From the NCBI GenBank assembly GCA_024195265.1, contig JAJLRJ010000007.1:32737948-32801947 (forward strand): a stretch of DNA of 64,000 bases. The letters are read 5' to 3'. Shown in pieces: positions 44,872-56,169 of this stretch. The notes under the pieces are model-generated. The model did no database searches and had not been told where the DNA came from. It worked only from the letters and a program-made list of their open reading frames with translations. The translations under genes and the position numbers were made by a program. The stretch comes from Dendrophyllia cribrosa. Taxonomy: Eukaryota; Cnidaria; Anthozoa; Scleractinia; Dendrophylliidae. The number at the start of each line of letters is the position of its first letter. The stretch's first letter is position 1.

Positions 44872-45043
44872 CTATAGCCATTGTGATTTTCTTCAGTTCA
44901 TCGGTCTGCATGTCTGTGCAAAATCCTGCTCTCTTCATAATTACCATGAGCTGCCAATCATAAGCGAGTATCAAGTGGAGCATATCGGGGACCGGTGATG
45001 TGTAGTCAGCAGAATCTGTGTTTTTAATGCACTGAACGAATTT
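44872..45043 (-). CDS. Secreted cysteine-containing protein, exon 3
   Basis: A strong pyrimidine tract leads to the acceptor TACTCGTCTACAG|AAATTC; the donor is GCTATAG|GTATAT. The 57 codons include KFVQCIKNTDSAD, DMLHLILAYDWQLMVIMKRA and GFCTDMQTDELKK, with two cysteines. Starts in phase 0 and ends in phase 1. Confidence 0.68.
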
Positions 45044-45205
45044 CTGTAGACGAGTAAAGAAAGGTTTAGTGAGACAGAAAGGAAGGTTGATAGTACCAGG
45101 TCTCTGCCTCACCTCCTGAACTGAACTGGAATAGTTTCATCATGGACCTGAGTTCAACGTCTTTCAAAGAATTGTAAATTGGTGGCTTGTCTAGGATTCT
45201 TAAAC

Positions 45206-45262
45206 TTGTAGAAAACAGTCGACAAAAAAGGAATATATATGCAACTGACAATGAAAAGCTGC
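45206..45262 (-). CDS. Secreted cysteine-containing protein, exon 2 (tentative)
   Basis: The acceptor TTTTTTTGTTTCCAG|GCAGCT is excellent. Reading in phase 0 gives a 19-codon exon with FHCQLHIYSFFVDCF, adding two cysteines for a total of ten, and a weak donor CAA|GTTTAAG restores phase 0 for exon 3. Another frame here reads DKPPIYNSLKDVELRSMMKLF, which looks protein-like but does not fit the phases of exons 1 and 3. Transcript data would decide. Confidence 0.35.
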
Positions 45263-45885
45263 CTGGAAACAAAAAAAGGTTTATTTATAACAAGTTTATG
45301 TTTTCCCCGCTCGTAATAATTTGTGGATAATTTTCTTTTGGCGACACAACATAAAAATGTGATAGTTTAATGCATGAGCTCGGTCAGACAAGCTGTCCCC
45401 ACATACTTATGATGAAATGAACCTTCCAGAAAAGTCGATTTGATTGATAAAAATGTTACCCGTAACACCGATCTGATGACGTCATGGTTTTTGAATATTA
45501 ACATTTTCTCTAAACTTATAAAACGACTGTTTGCCTCTTATAGTCTATATTATAGTGTTAAATTGCTGCAAGAAAACAATTTTGAAACTGGAAAGTACCT
45601 TTTGAAAATGACTTTTGTGGAAGGTATGATTTTTTAATTGCATAGCCTGCAAACATTGATTGAGTGCCCGCGCAGTTAACTTCCTTTTGAAGTGGTGAAC
45701 AAAATATAAATATGTCGAAGATGTCTCAATTTCAGCTGCACAAAAATACATCCCCCTCCGCCCCCTCCCCACACACACACCTCCATCCCTCCGCCCCCCT
45801 TATAAAAACATTCAGGAGTCTTAGATTGTTTCATGTTGTCTACAAAGAGCGTACCCCACAAAAGTTATTTGAGGTAAAGCCTTAC

Positions 45886-46068
45886 CTTTAAAGATTTGCA
45901 GGTATTTTCTATAACATCCTCGTTTTGGGGAGCAGAAGCGACTGCACCCCAATTCGAGCCAACACACTTAAATACTGCATTATTAGCAACTTCGCGATCT
46001 AAGACAAACCCGCTCACAAAGGATATGAAATAAACAGCAACAACAACGGAGACTGTCGTTGAAAACAT
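45886..46068 (-). CDS. Secreted cysteine-containing protein, exon 1 with signal peptide
   Basis: Begins MFSTTVSVVVAVYFISFVSG, a clear hydrophobic signal peptide, followed by VLDREVANNAVFKCVGSN and ending IENTCKSLK at the donor TTAAAG|GTAAGG, phase 0. The ATG is chosen because an acceptor (ACAATTTATTTTAG|GAGTCC) lies 20 bp upstream, so the longer open frame starting at 46134 is intronic. The mature protein should be about 240 residues with paired cysteines. No transmembrane segment other than the signal is seen. The function is unknown; an exported helical protein is the only safe statement. Confidence 0.75.
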
Positions 46069-46373
46069 CTTTGGCAAACCAAGGACTCCTAAAATAAATT
46101 GTGCAAAAAAAAAAACAGAGACGTCGATAAACATATGCAGAAAAATTTATATTTTGTAAAAGGAACCACATGCAATCTCTTGGTGGAGATGTTAAAACGA
46201 GCTGGTTAACAACAAATTTTGCACAATACAGAACTTGGGATAAAAGAAAGTAAATGTTGTTTTTTCATCTTAAAGTGAAGTTTGGGGACTTGTTTTGATT
46301 GAACTGCGGAAATCGGCATGTAAAAAGACAATGTGTTCCATTCTTTTTTATCTCGTGAATATACCTAATTCGA

Positions 46374-46690
46374 TAAAGGTTGCTTTGGGCATTGGGCAGC
46401 TATAGGCCATTTGCACGATGGCGTCATTTGACTACAACTACCAGAATTCATTTCGTTTTTCCTTTCTTATTTAAATTTTGTAATCCCAGTGCGGTTTAAA
46501 TAACAATAGCCCTAATTTGCACTACAAAACAAACTGAAGGATTCTGGTAGTTGTAGTCATATGACGTCATCGTGTAAATGGCCTATTGTTTGGCGGTCAC
46601 TCAAGCAAAGCATTGCATTATGTTCCATATGCCCAAACGCCGATGCCCAATTACCAATGACCAATTGCAAAAGCAACCTTTATTAAATTT
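46374..46690. repeat. Palindromic MITE nested in an inverted repeat
   Basis: TAGGCCATTTGCACGATGGC (46402) and its near complement ending at 46586 bound a 185-bp palindrome that also shares CTACAACTACCAGAAT. Outside it, AAAGGTTGCTTT (about 46376) faces AAAAGCAACCTTT (about 46668), so a second inverted repeat surrounds the first. No duplication of the target could be settled. Confidence 0.65.
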
Positions 46691-48239
46691 GGTATACGCA
46701 AAGCTTATTTTTCAAGGATTTCATATGGATCTTTTAACATAATAAGAAATATTTAAACTATTTAATTATTTAATTGGGTTTCTCAACAAGCGCCACCGGG
46801 AATCGCTTGCCTCTGCCTATATTTCGAACAATATAGCGCATTTCCGCGCATTAACTAAACTGGAAGTTTTCGTTTTGAGAAGCACGAAGATTCGTGTTTT
46901 GCCTAATCTTTCAGATAAGAGAATTAACACAGACCATTATGTTCAAGGTGCTTTGATAGTAAAAATAACAATTTTCATGTTGTATTCAAAGTGGCCTAAA
47001 TGCTGAGTAAATTGCTTTTCTGCGCAAAGTTTGCGAAACGTGATTGTTTCAAAATCGAAATCAGATAATTAAAACCGACAAATTTGTGTACTACGGGATA
47101 CACATTTGTTCACTCTTCTTTAGGCTTTCCACTTAACTCGCTGCCCGTTGTCGCTTTTTCCACCGTACCTATCAACTTTGCTATAGCATTTTCCAGGAGA
47201 ATTATCTTTACCTCATAACTTTAAATTCACAACATTTTCGAGGGCAGACAAGATGCCATGCCCACAAGCGAGAAGCAGTTGGTGCACGAGGTACATTTGT
47301 GGAATGCAAATCAGTCTACTTGTTTTTTCTTGTATGTTAATTTCCTCTTTGCAAAATGCGCACTTCCTTTATTTTTATCCGGACGCATGAGGAATGTTTT
47401 TGAACTCCTTTTTCAAACAATACTTTAAATATTTCTACAAGTAACTTTTATTATTGAAGCGTGTTTTTGGAGCACCGACAAATTCGATAGCCGAATGTTA
47501 AAATAAAACGTTTAAATCTTTAACGTACTTGTTTACGATGTCAAAGTGTCTTAAAAAGTGCCGCGAAAAAAAAATCAAATTGATAAATTGAAATCTTAGA
47601 AAGCAATATTTCAAGGAACAAACGTAAAAATGGTTTAAAAAAAGATGTCTGGATTCGGAATTAAGTTTGGATTTGGAATCCAGAACGCATTTCGTCTAGT
47701 TCGACGGAAAATAGATAATTTTATCTCAAGAGATTAGCGAATCGTCTTGTAACGATGCGAAGAAGGAAAGACATCCGCTAGTTATTTTGAGGACATTTGT
47801 TCCTGCTGAATTGATGACCAAACAAAACTTTCCTTTATTGTATGGCTTGCGTTGACAGAGTAAGCCGAGAAATCGGCGTGTGTATTTATAGCGAGCTCCT
47901 TTTGCTATCCAAGACAGTACGAGTACACCAACGTGAAGTACCCAATTTGATTTTGTTTTCCTTTCCATAAAGAACCGTTAATATCAAGTCATTTCATAAG
48001 GATAAATTCTGACTTGCGAAAAGCCACATCAAATGAAAACATTTACTTCTTCCATTCACACAAATCCCGAATGAAGTGACATTAGGTCTCATTAAACAAT
48101 TACCTTTGCGCGTCTTTGCGCATTAAAATTGTTCTTTTCCGCGGCCAGGAACATTTTGTTTGTCGCTGCTAATATTTTTCATTGCTCAAAGCTGCTCGAG
48201 ATTTCAATGAGTGGAGAGGTAGACATTATGTGTCTTGCT
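46691..48239. other. Intergenic, no gene seen
   Basis: A+T-rich sequence. The 80-codon minus-strand frame at 47726-47968 has no recognisable motif. Confidence 0.35.
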
Positions 48240-48480
48240 TTAATAATAATTCGATGGCTCACTGTTCTCAGGGCCTGTACGGAATTGTCTAACTTCCAAT
48301 GGTGAATATATTCATCACAGATTAGTCCTAGTATTTTGCTATTCAGCAAAGCTCTAGACTTTGGAACGGATTTAGATTATTTGAAATTTTTTTTAAATAT
48401 ATGGCTCTTTCACACAGAGAACTTACCTTTAATTCTGCTTCGATTCACGTCTTCAAATGAAATGAAGAACACAAGTAACC
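48240..48480 (+). repeat. Diverged third copy of part of the duplicated segment
   Basis: GTTCTCAGGG, ATTAGTCC, TATTCAGCA(A/T)AG and AGAACTTACCTT(T/C)AAT occur in the same order as at 22240-22440 and 59425-59640, with many substitutions. It is an older member of the same repeat family. Confidence 0.6.
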
Positions 48481-49368
48481 GTTTTCATTTTATTTCAAAA
48501 CTCATTAATAATTCAAAGAATATCAGCCTATCACACGAGTGCAAAAACACATACCGTCAATCTGAAAAGCCCAGAGAGGGATTTGGTATTAGTCTCAGGG
48601 GGAAGGCGGGGTTCAATGTTCAGACAATGAAATTATCATCATTTTTTTTTTTCTGAAAACGATTTTGAATGGTCGCCGTGATATTTATATAAATATTTTT
48701 GTCAAAGTCGTTTTATCCACCATACCAGTCATCTTCGGTATAACATTTTTCAGGAGATTATTTTTACCTCCGTATCAAGAAATGGTCTATTTTAACGGTT
48801 CGCATTCGCACATTAAGAATTAAACAATAGGCCTTTTGTATTAACTGACGCTGCCGAAACCACGCCGAAACGTTTGTGGATTAGCGTTAAATCTTCATCT
48901 TGACAACCCAAACGCGCGCAACTTTGAGCTCACAAAGACCTCTTCCTGAAATAGTCTCTTAAACCTGCTTCAGTCTTAGATGATTTTCATTTCCGTTTTC
49001 TAGAGTGTGTACACATAAAAGCACACTTAAGTGCAAAGGTGTGACTTTTATTGGGAGGTGTGATTACGTTTTTCTTCAAAACACCATGTGTATTCATAAA
49101 TAAAGATAAACACATATTTGCATAAACAATTATTTCCGCGGCGCGATATTTAAACGATTTCACCTCGGAACTGAACGCCTTAGTAAAACAAAAGTTAAAA
49201 ACAAAGCGATTTAAGTGCTTTGCTTATTTGTTATCCGATTAACGTAGCTGCCGTTAACCTGGCAAAATGGACTTTCAGACAAGATGTCATCGAATAAAGC
49301 AATGCATATTTATGCTTTAAAAATGGACGAGTAACCAGGATAAGACATATTTACAAATTTAAAAAACG
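48481..49368. other. Intergenic, no gene seen
   Basis: Non-coding. The piece near 48700-48775 (TTTTATCCACC...GTATAACATTTTTCAGGAGA) loosely matches 47158-47212, probably another worn repeat. Confidence 0.3.
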
Positions 49369-49725
49369 TTCTGTGGTTAAAAAGTTTTAAACATATGAGG
49401 TTTTGAGGTTTTAGTTTGCAATCTTTGACGAGTAATGAATAAAAAGAGCGAACATGGAAATGTATACGGTAAAAATTGTAAGTGACAAGGAAAACTTTCG
49501 CATAACGAAATAGTGAAATCTTGGCCTACCACAATTACAAGCGAAGCAGACAATAACTCAAAACAAGTAGCTAGGCAATATTCAATTTTTATTTTATTCC
49601 CCCAAAAGTATTTTTATTGTTTCTACTTCACACTTTTTACCGTATATATTTCCATGTTCGCGCTTTTTATTCATTATTTGTCAAAGATTTCAGACTGGCA
49701 ATCATTCTAAACTTTTTAACCAGAG
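49369..49725. repeat. Inverted repeat with 110-130-bp arms
   Basis: TGGTTAAAAAGTTT... and AGCGAACATGGAAATGTATA on the left (49373-49500) face their complements at 49600-49725. The arms have diverged by indels. A MITE or foldback element. Confidence 0.65.
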
Positions 49726-51499
49726 AAAGTTTTTTGAAATGTCTTAACATATTTATGCGGCTACAAGATTCGAATGATTTATAACTCAGAACGAGCTCGT
49801 TCAACCAATGCGTTGCTTTTAAAAGAACTTTTATGACTCTCTGTTATTAGTTTTGTCGTGTCAGTTATAACTGAAAACGTCCCCAACCGATGAACTTGCC
49901 ACTCAGCTCGGCCACGCCAAAGATTAATTATATTTGAAGTCGTTCAAAAACAAATTGCAGCAAGTGTTTTGTCAGGTGTAAAACTCTCTGCTACTACTTG
50001 TAAAATATTTTTACAAGGCGCTGATATTATTGGAGCGTGCTTTGGAGCACGAACTAAAATGACAGCCGACTCTGCAATCGCGCCCATTGAAACACGTCGA
50101 TTGAAGATGCAAGTGTTGCTGTCAATCAAATGTTCCGCTTGTATTATGAGGGGTGATTATCACCAAAAATTAAGTTTGGGATTTAGTTATGCTGTTTGCC
50201 AATGCTTTTTTTACTGTTTTCACTGATGTTTTTATGTTACGAATTGTGTTTTACGTATTCTCAATTATGTTCAGCAAACCATCGCTGTTGTTTTCGTTGC
50301 CCTTTCATTCGATTATTCGTTGCGAATTATGTTTTCTTCGTTAACAATTCTCTTCTGTATTTTCGGAAACAGACTTTGTTTTAAAATGAGTGGCCATATC
50401 ACCAAAACATATAACCAATGTTTACTGGACGTAATAGTATTTCTAAGTACCAAACTGACTTCACAGCATTGCACGAGAAACTGTAGTTACACTTCCGCGG
50501 ATTTAATTCGCTAAATCGGAAAGCTCTAATCTCAAGGTGGAAATAATATTCTTCTCTGCAATTGTATGTGCTTATTGCTGTTTTCCGTTATTGTTTGCTT
50601 TCTATTCGCCTACGATTCGGGTTCGGGACATACACCCTTCTGTTCTTTTCTCTTCTTTTACTCATGCGCTTGCGTAAAAAAGTTTTATGGTTTATTTTAA
50701 ACGGGTCATGCACCCCTCCCCCCTCACATCGCACCATCACTCAAGACATGTTGATTGAAGCTACCATTTTTTCTGTACTCACTTTGAATATTTAATTTTT
50801 TGATACCCGATCAAACCCAGAATGGTGTAATACTTCCCAAACCGTGAATTATTTCTATTACATTGGGTTATTCCAGAAAGAAATCAACCCCCCCTCCCTT
50901 CACCGACGGAGGCAAGATTGTTTGAAAATAAATATTGCATGACGCATCATGAACCCCCCCCCCCCACCCCGTGATTTCAAGACCAAATCGAAATGAAATT
51001 TTTCTATAAAGCTAGTTCCTTAGATAACTGCTTTGATTTTGCCATGTAGTTTTTTTTTTTCAGGCTTCACAGTTTCTTCAAAGTGTTGTCGCAAATACAC
51101 TTCGTTTCATGCAAATTTCGTCTAAAATGTAATTCGATCGCGCGCTGTTTTTTCATGATCATGAATTCAAAATATTTGTTCTAAAAGTCAAAACTTTCTA
51201 ATGAAACTCATATTTCCTTGAATGAAAATGTCTTTCCCTTCCATAAAAGAGTTAAACGCTTATCAGAATTCTGTGATTTTCTTTCTTTCTTTCTTTATCC
51301 TAATTGCAGCACGGAGCGCTAGCGTCTGCGAATTATATTATAAACATCACAAAATAATATTTAAATTCAGCAACCTGCTTTATTATATCCAGTGTTTTCT
51401 AAAATTTCCGACTTTTCCTGTGTATATAGAATGCCATTCTTATCTCTAAAAATAATTCGCATAATGCTTTCGCGAATCAAAAAATCTTGAAAGCAAACT
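49726..51499. other. Intergenic, scattered repeats
   Basis: No gene recognised. A fragment near 50545-50620 (TTCTTCTCTGCAATTGTATG) recurs at 58232-58251. C-rich runs occur at 50707-50722 and 50955-50973. Confidence 0.3.
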
Positions 51500-51561
51500 T
51501 TATTTCAGAAAGCGCTATTTAACTTAATAGGGATGATATCTGTTTACAAACATTATTTTTG

Positions 51562-52236
51562 TTATTCAAATGTGCCAACCACTGGAACAAAAGAACCCTT
51601 TGTTTCGGCAGCCAATAAGGCTCTGGTTGGCACATTAATAACAATTGGTGAAGTCATTGATATCTTCCCTATTATATTCACTAGCGTGCCTTTACCATGA
51701 TTATTGGCTTCACGAAGAAAACATTCGAACAAGTTTGATCGCAGTTTGCCTTTACACAGGAAAAAGGACAACGAATTCTCTCAGTTGAAAGTTTTAATCA
51801 AATATCTATTAGTTTAGTCTCAAGAGTAAAACTCGTTTATTTATCGCATCGACGAAACTGTCGGCAACGCAAGCAAATTTGTTTAGCACATGTCGAAGAA
51901 TTTCTCGTGTGGCCGAGTTTTCTAAATATTTCTCAAAAACCACTGATAACAAAAATAACCAGTCTATGAAATGTTTCTTACTAAGTAAATGGACATTCCA
52001 TAATGTTATTACCTTCACCTTAGTTTTCCAGGAATGCTTGAAAATTCTTAGTAAAGTCTGCCGCTTCGCGCTTCGAGTATGAATTCCGAAGGAAGACATG
52101 TCCCGCTTTGTGATAAATGGATGCTGATCCTCACAGCACTCAAAGGCATACAAATCGTCTTAAGGACTTTTTCTTTCCATTTCGAAGTCTTAAACGGCGT
52201 GTTTACATTTTGGTAATGGAAAATGAACGTCTGTAA
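51562..52236 (-). other. Possible minus-strand gene, 3' exons
   Basis: A frame at 51809-52153 (114 codons, with FGIHTRSAKRQTLLRIFKHS and EILRHVLNKFACVADSF) and one at 51562-51771 (LRSNLFECFLREANNHGKG ... ending VVGTFE) each lie behind plausible acceptors (TTCAATTTTACAG|ACGTTC at 52236; TTTCCTGTGTAAAG|GCAAAC at about 51741). An AATAAA occurs on the minus strand near 51500. The exon phases do not join cleanly as far as I can see, and no domain is recognised, so this is only a candidate. Confidence 0.25.
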
Positions 52237-52805
52237 AATTGAAGTGTAGAGTACAGAAAAGGCCATATTTGTTTGAAATCTGATAGTCTTCTCCGAGTGA
52301 CAAAGCGGTTCTCTCTAATACCCCCCCCCCCCCCCCCGCCCCCCTAAAACCAAGACGTGTGCGCAGAAGACAGATTCTGATTGGTTTAACCTTCCTGAAG
52401 CCTTTTATAACAATAAGGGAAACAAAAAACTTTTTAGGGGAGGCAGGGGCGAGTTCGCGTACACTAAAATATGCGTGCAGAAATTTGCATGCAAAATCGT
52501 GACACAAAAAATTATATAAATAATAATAACAAGAAAAACGGAGCCGGAACCTTACCTCACGCCGCTTCGTTAATGTAAAATGTTCAAGTGAAGGGCAAAA
52601 GCCAGTTTGAGATCAGCTCTACTTTCGTTATTTCTCAGTAGGTGAATTGGGCCTACTTTTACCGCTTGCAAGCGGCGATTTCATGTTAATTATCCCAGCT
52701 TATATGCGGTTAATTATATGCGAATCGATTCATTGATTGCTCCATATAGTCTTTTGGCGCGCGAGGCATGGACACGATAATCGCGCAAGTGCTCGTTTGT
52801 TTATT

Positions 52806-53300
52806 TTGGCAGCCATGTTTTCTGAAATTTGTATATTTTTACCTTTCATGGAAGAAAAACAATGTTTATTGGTATAACTTTTAGATTTTACGTCATTTAG
52901 CGTTTATTTATTGGTTTCGATTAATTTTGAGTCAATTTGGACGGTTTTTAAGAGGTTTAAAAAAGTTTCAGAAATCCAAGATGGTGGTTCCAAGATGGCG
53001 GTCGTATAACTAATTACTTAATAACTACGTCATATTACGTCATCGTTCCATTGTGCGGACCGATAAGGAGACAGATTTTAACGTACTATGTACTCTCTTG
53101 ATTTCATTGTCATAGCCTTAATTTTCAGGAAGTTACGAGTTACCTCTTAAAAACTGTCCAAATTGACTCCAAATTGAACAAAACCAATAAATAAACGCTA
53201 AATGACATAAAAATGTCAAAGTTATACCAATAATCATTGTTTTTCTTCATTCAAAGGTAAAAATATGCAAATTTCAGAAAACATGTTTGGCAAAATCTTG
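52806..53300. repeat. Large inverted repeat element with a relative at 58380
   Basis: The left arm (52806-52965, with AGAAAAACAATGTTTATTGG) faces its complement at about 53140-53300. The middle includes CAAGATGGCGG and CGTCATCGTTCCATTGTGCG. 58380-58720 matches the left arm and middle but lacks the right arm. Confidence 0.75.
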
Positions 53301-53463
53301 TTGCCATGGAAAAATCAAGTCACATGATCAATAAAATGTCATGAAAACGTTGCCAGATAAATTTTAGGAAAAGTCACAAAGTTTGATGGCGTTTGAATAC
53401 ATATTAAAGAAGTTATGAATGTTGAAAGTTAGCTCGTGCACTTTCTGCCCCTCCTCCCCCCCC

Positions 53464-53464
<1 letters not shown>

Positions 53465-53495
<31 letters not shown>
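53465..53495. repeat. (CA)n microsatellite
   Basis: About 15 CA units after a C-rich stretch. Confidence 0.9.
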
Positions 53496-53499
<4 letters not shown>

Positions 53500-53667
53500 A
53501 GGGTTAAGCTTATTGTTGTTTATGTTCGTTTACAACAAATTATTTATTGTTATAGCTGGATTCACTCTGTTATTGTCACGAAACGCATTCGTAACAAAGC
53601 ATTACGTCACTAAGTTAACAGATGATGCATAACGAGCCAGACGCTCTTAGCAACCAAAAAAATAGAT

Positions 53668-53720
53668 AGACCTCCCTCTGAGATATAGGGCAATTTGCCC
53701 TATATCTCAGAGGGAGGTCT
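53668..53720. repeat. Perfect 26-bp-arm palindrome with one-base centre
   Basis: AGACCTCCCTCTGAGATATA... (53668-53693) is followed, after a single T at 53694, by its exact reverse complement (53695-53720). An exact hairpin with no loop is rare and usually lost quickly. Confidence 0.9.
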
Positions 53721-53950
53721 TGTAATTTCCAGCATGCCAATGCAATCTAATCCCTTCTGATGACTATTTCTGTTCCACGTAAGGCGTTATAATCTTTAGG
53801 CGTGAAAATTCATTTCATGCACGTTTTTAATTAAGATTCTATTTTTATGAGGGTTTTAGAGGTCTTGCTGCGGTTTGACAGCAAATTGCTTGTGAGATGT
53901 AGTTTTTGAACATGAAAACTCTTTATGGTTTTTATGAAGGATCTTATGGG

Positions 53951-54450
53951 NNNNNNNNNNNNNNNNNNNNNNNNNNNNNNNNNNNNNNNNNNNNNNNNNN
54001 NNNNNNNNNNNNNNNNNNNNNNNNNNNNNNNNNNNNNNNNNNNNNNNNNNNNNNNNNNNNNNNNNNNNNNNNNNNNNNNNNNNNNNNNNNNNNNNNNNNN
54101 NNNNNNNNNNNNNNNNNNNNNNNNNNNNNNNNNNNNNNNNNNNNNNNNNNNNNNNNNNNNNNNNNNNNNNNNNNNNNNNNNNNNNNNNNNNNNNNNNNNN
54201 NNNNNNNNNNNNNNNNNNNNNNNNNNNNNNNNNNNNNNNNNNNNNNNNNNNNNNNNNNNNNNNNNNNNNNNNNNNNNNNNNNNNNNNNNNNNNNNNNNNN
54301 NNNNNNNNNNNNNNNNNNNNNNNNNNNNNNNNNNNNNNNNNNNNNNNNNNNNNNNNNNNNNNNNNNNNNNNNNNNNNNNNNNNNNNNNNNNNNNNNNNNN
54401 NNNNNNNNNNNNNNNNNNNNNNNNNNNNNNNNNNNNNNNNNNNNNNNNNN
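53951..54450. other. Assembly gap (500 N)
   Basis: Exactly 500 undetermined bases, a conventional length for a gap of unknown size. Frames crossing it have no meaning. Confidence 0.98.
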
Positions 54451-55372
54451 AAATTGACGAAGTCAAACTTACCGTATTAAAACTTCAGAACAAGAGCGCC
54501 GGACAGACTAAACTGATGCTGTTGAAAGTTGTTTCACTCATTAAATAACCTGGTAATAAAATTAACATTTGAAAGCCTATCGATAAGGCTTAACCTAATT
54601 TTGAATAAAGGTGATAGTAACAATAATAAAAAAATATAATCATGATAATAAATATAAAGAGCGTATTTGCTTGAAAGATACGAGGTCGAGGTGATAATTA
54701 GAACCGAACAGAGACTGAAACGTTACGGGATTAAGCAGTAACGAAACACTGGTTAAGGATGTTCTGTTAAAGAAACATGCTTAGGATTGTAATGACAAGA
54801 GCATTTTATCACAGCTTTACGTTAAATTTCAAAGTTGCCTGCTCGCATTTTTACGAGTCTACCTAAAAGCTTATTTCCAGTGGTTTTCTCTTTGAGGGAG
54901 ACGGTACAATTTGGCTGTGGTGCCGGCTTTCTTCGCGTCTTGCGTACTTGGTATGATTTTGCCTGCATGGTCCAAAAAATTCCCCCAAAGAATTTTTTTG
55001 TTACATCGAAAGAAAGGCCTCTTTTGTTTATGCATTCAAATTTGACTAATACAACTAATATCAAAAGCCTTTACATGTACATTAATTATAATACAGGGTA
55101 TATAGTCAGTATTATACCTTTAATGAGTTATGCAAACGCCGAGGTGAAAATTGCCTGAGTAGAACAGTACTTTTGTTTATCAAAGGCCTAATTTACACTT
55201 TTTTAAATGTATTGTTAAGAGATGGTACATTAATTTCAAAGTTCTCTACCCGTAGTTTTTGAAAAGTCCCCAATTCTTCTGTTACTGATTTAGAGGTGTT
55301 TGATTTTTAGGAATGAGGTCAGTAAACAGAGAGAAATGTTGAGGAATATCCACATGCAAACATCATTTACTC
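54451..55372. other. Intergenic after the gap
   Basis: A+T-rich. A minus-strand frame at 54822-55064 (KKFFGGIFWTMQAKSYQV, then a basic run) is open but has no partner exons or motif. Confidence 0.3.
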
Positions 55373-55500
55373 ACTTTGTGTTGTGTCATTGTATGATACT
55401 TTTATAGACAGCTAATTATTTCACTTTGTGTTTTATGTCATTGCGTAATATTTTTGCAGACCACTAATTATCGCTCACTTTGTGTTGTGTAATTGCATGG
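55373..55500 (+). repeat. Tandem repeat, three diverged units of about 45-55 bp
   Basis: CACTTTGTGTTGTGTCATTG-type units at about 55373, 55422 and 55476; a fourth related unit lies at 57128-57178, after 1.6 kb. The intervening DNA may therefore be an insertion into a longer array. Confidence 0.6.
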
Positions 55501-55504
55501 CAAC

Positions 55505-55870
55505 CTAGAGCCGAGTATTAGCGGAGCCCGCGGGCCGAAGGCCCGGCGGAGCCCCATACTCATAGCGGAGCCTAGCCGGGCCGAAGGCCCGGCTGCGGAG
55601 CCCCATACTCATAGAACCTATGCCCTCATTTTTCATGGTCATGGCTAGCGGAAAGTTTCGCGGGCGCTGTCTGCAACAAAAACATGTGTGTCGGAGATGT
55701 GTGTCGCGCAAGGCTAGCGCGCATGCGCGTATGACGCCACACAACATCGGGGATCTTAGCGGAGGACTAGCTCGCGGGCGCGTATGACGTCGCAAAATAT
55801 GCGCGTACGACGTCATGTTGAAACCAAAGCGAGGCTTTTTTTACGCGCGGTTACACGGCCGAATGTCACG
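55505..55870. promoter_or_regulatory. GC-rich island with duplicated hairpins and CRE-like sites
   Basis: Much richer in G+C than all neighbours. It contains two copies of GGAGCCCCATACTCATAG (55549-55566, 55597-55614), each beside a hairpin built on GGGCCGAAGGCCC, and several ACGTCA/TGACGTC motifs (about 55783-55880). It lies directly upstream of an exon-like ORF, so it could be a CpG-island promoter. Confidence 0.45.
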
Positions 55871-55982
55871 TCAGCTGGGAAAACACTTTGATGTTTTGCT
55901 GTGTTTACTGAGCGGAGAAAACGGTTTAAATTAAAGTCGTTATTTTCCTGCATTTTTTCGTGGTTTGCTACTCAAGACAGGG

Positions 55983-56169
55983 ATGCTAATTAAGGGATAC
56001 TCAGGAGCCGCTTTAGTGGAAAAAGAAGAGCTTTCAGGGATAAAATCTTGCTTCGAGGAACTATATACGTATTTAGCAATGCGAGAGATGAGTTCGTTTT
56101 ACGGATTTCAGCACCAAAGCGGAGATTTAAAGAATTTCCAAGCACATATGTCGCCGGAGGGACTTAAAG
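55983..56169 (+). CDS. Possible first coding exon, unknown protein
   Basis: Begins MLIKGYSGAALVEKEELSG and runs 62 codons to a good donor, CTTAAAG|GTAAAAC. It contains IKSCFEELYTYLAMREMS and NFQAHMSPEGLK. The GC-rich island upstream supports a start here. No downstream exon was identified, so it may be the first exon of a transposon gene or a truncated host gene. Confidence 0.35.

Noticed and set aside
53906..54548. Long open frames across 53831-54548
   Set aside because: They consist of the 500-N gap and carry no information.
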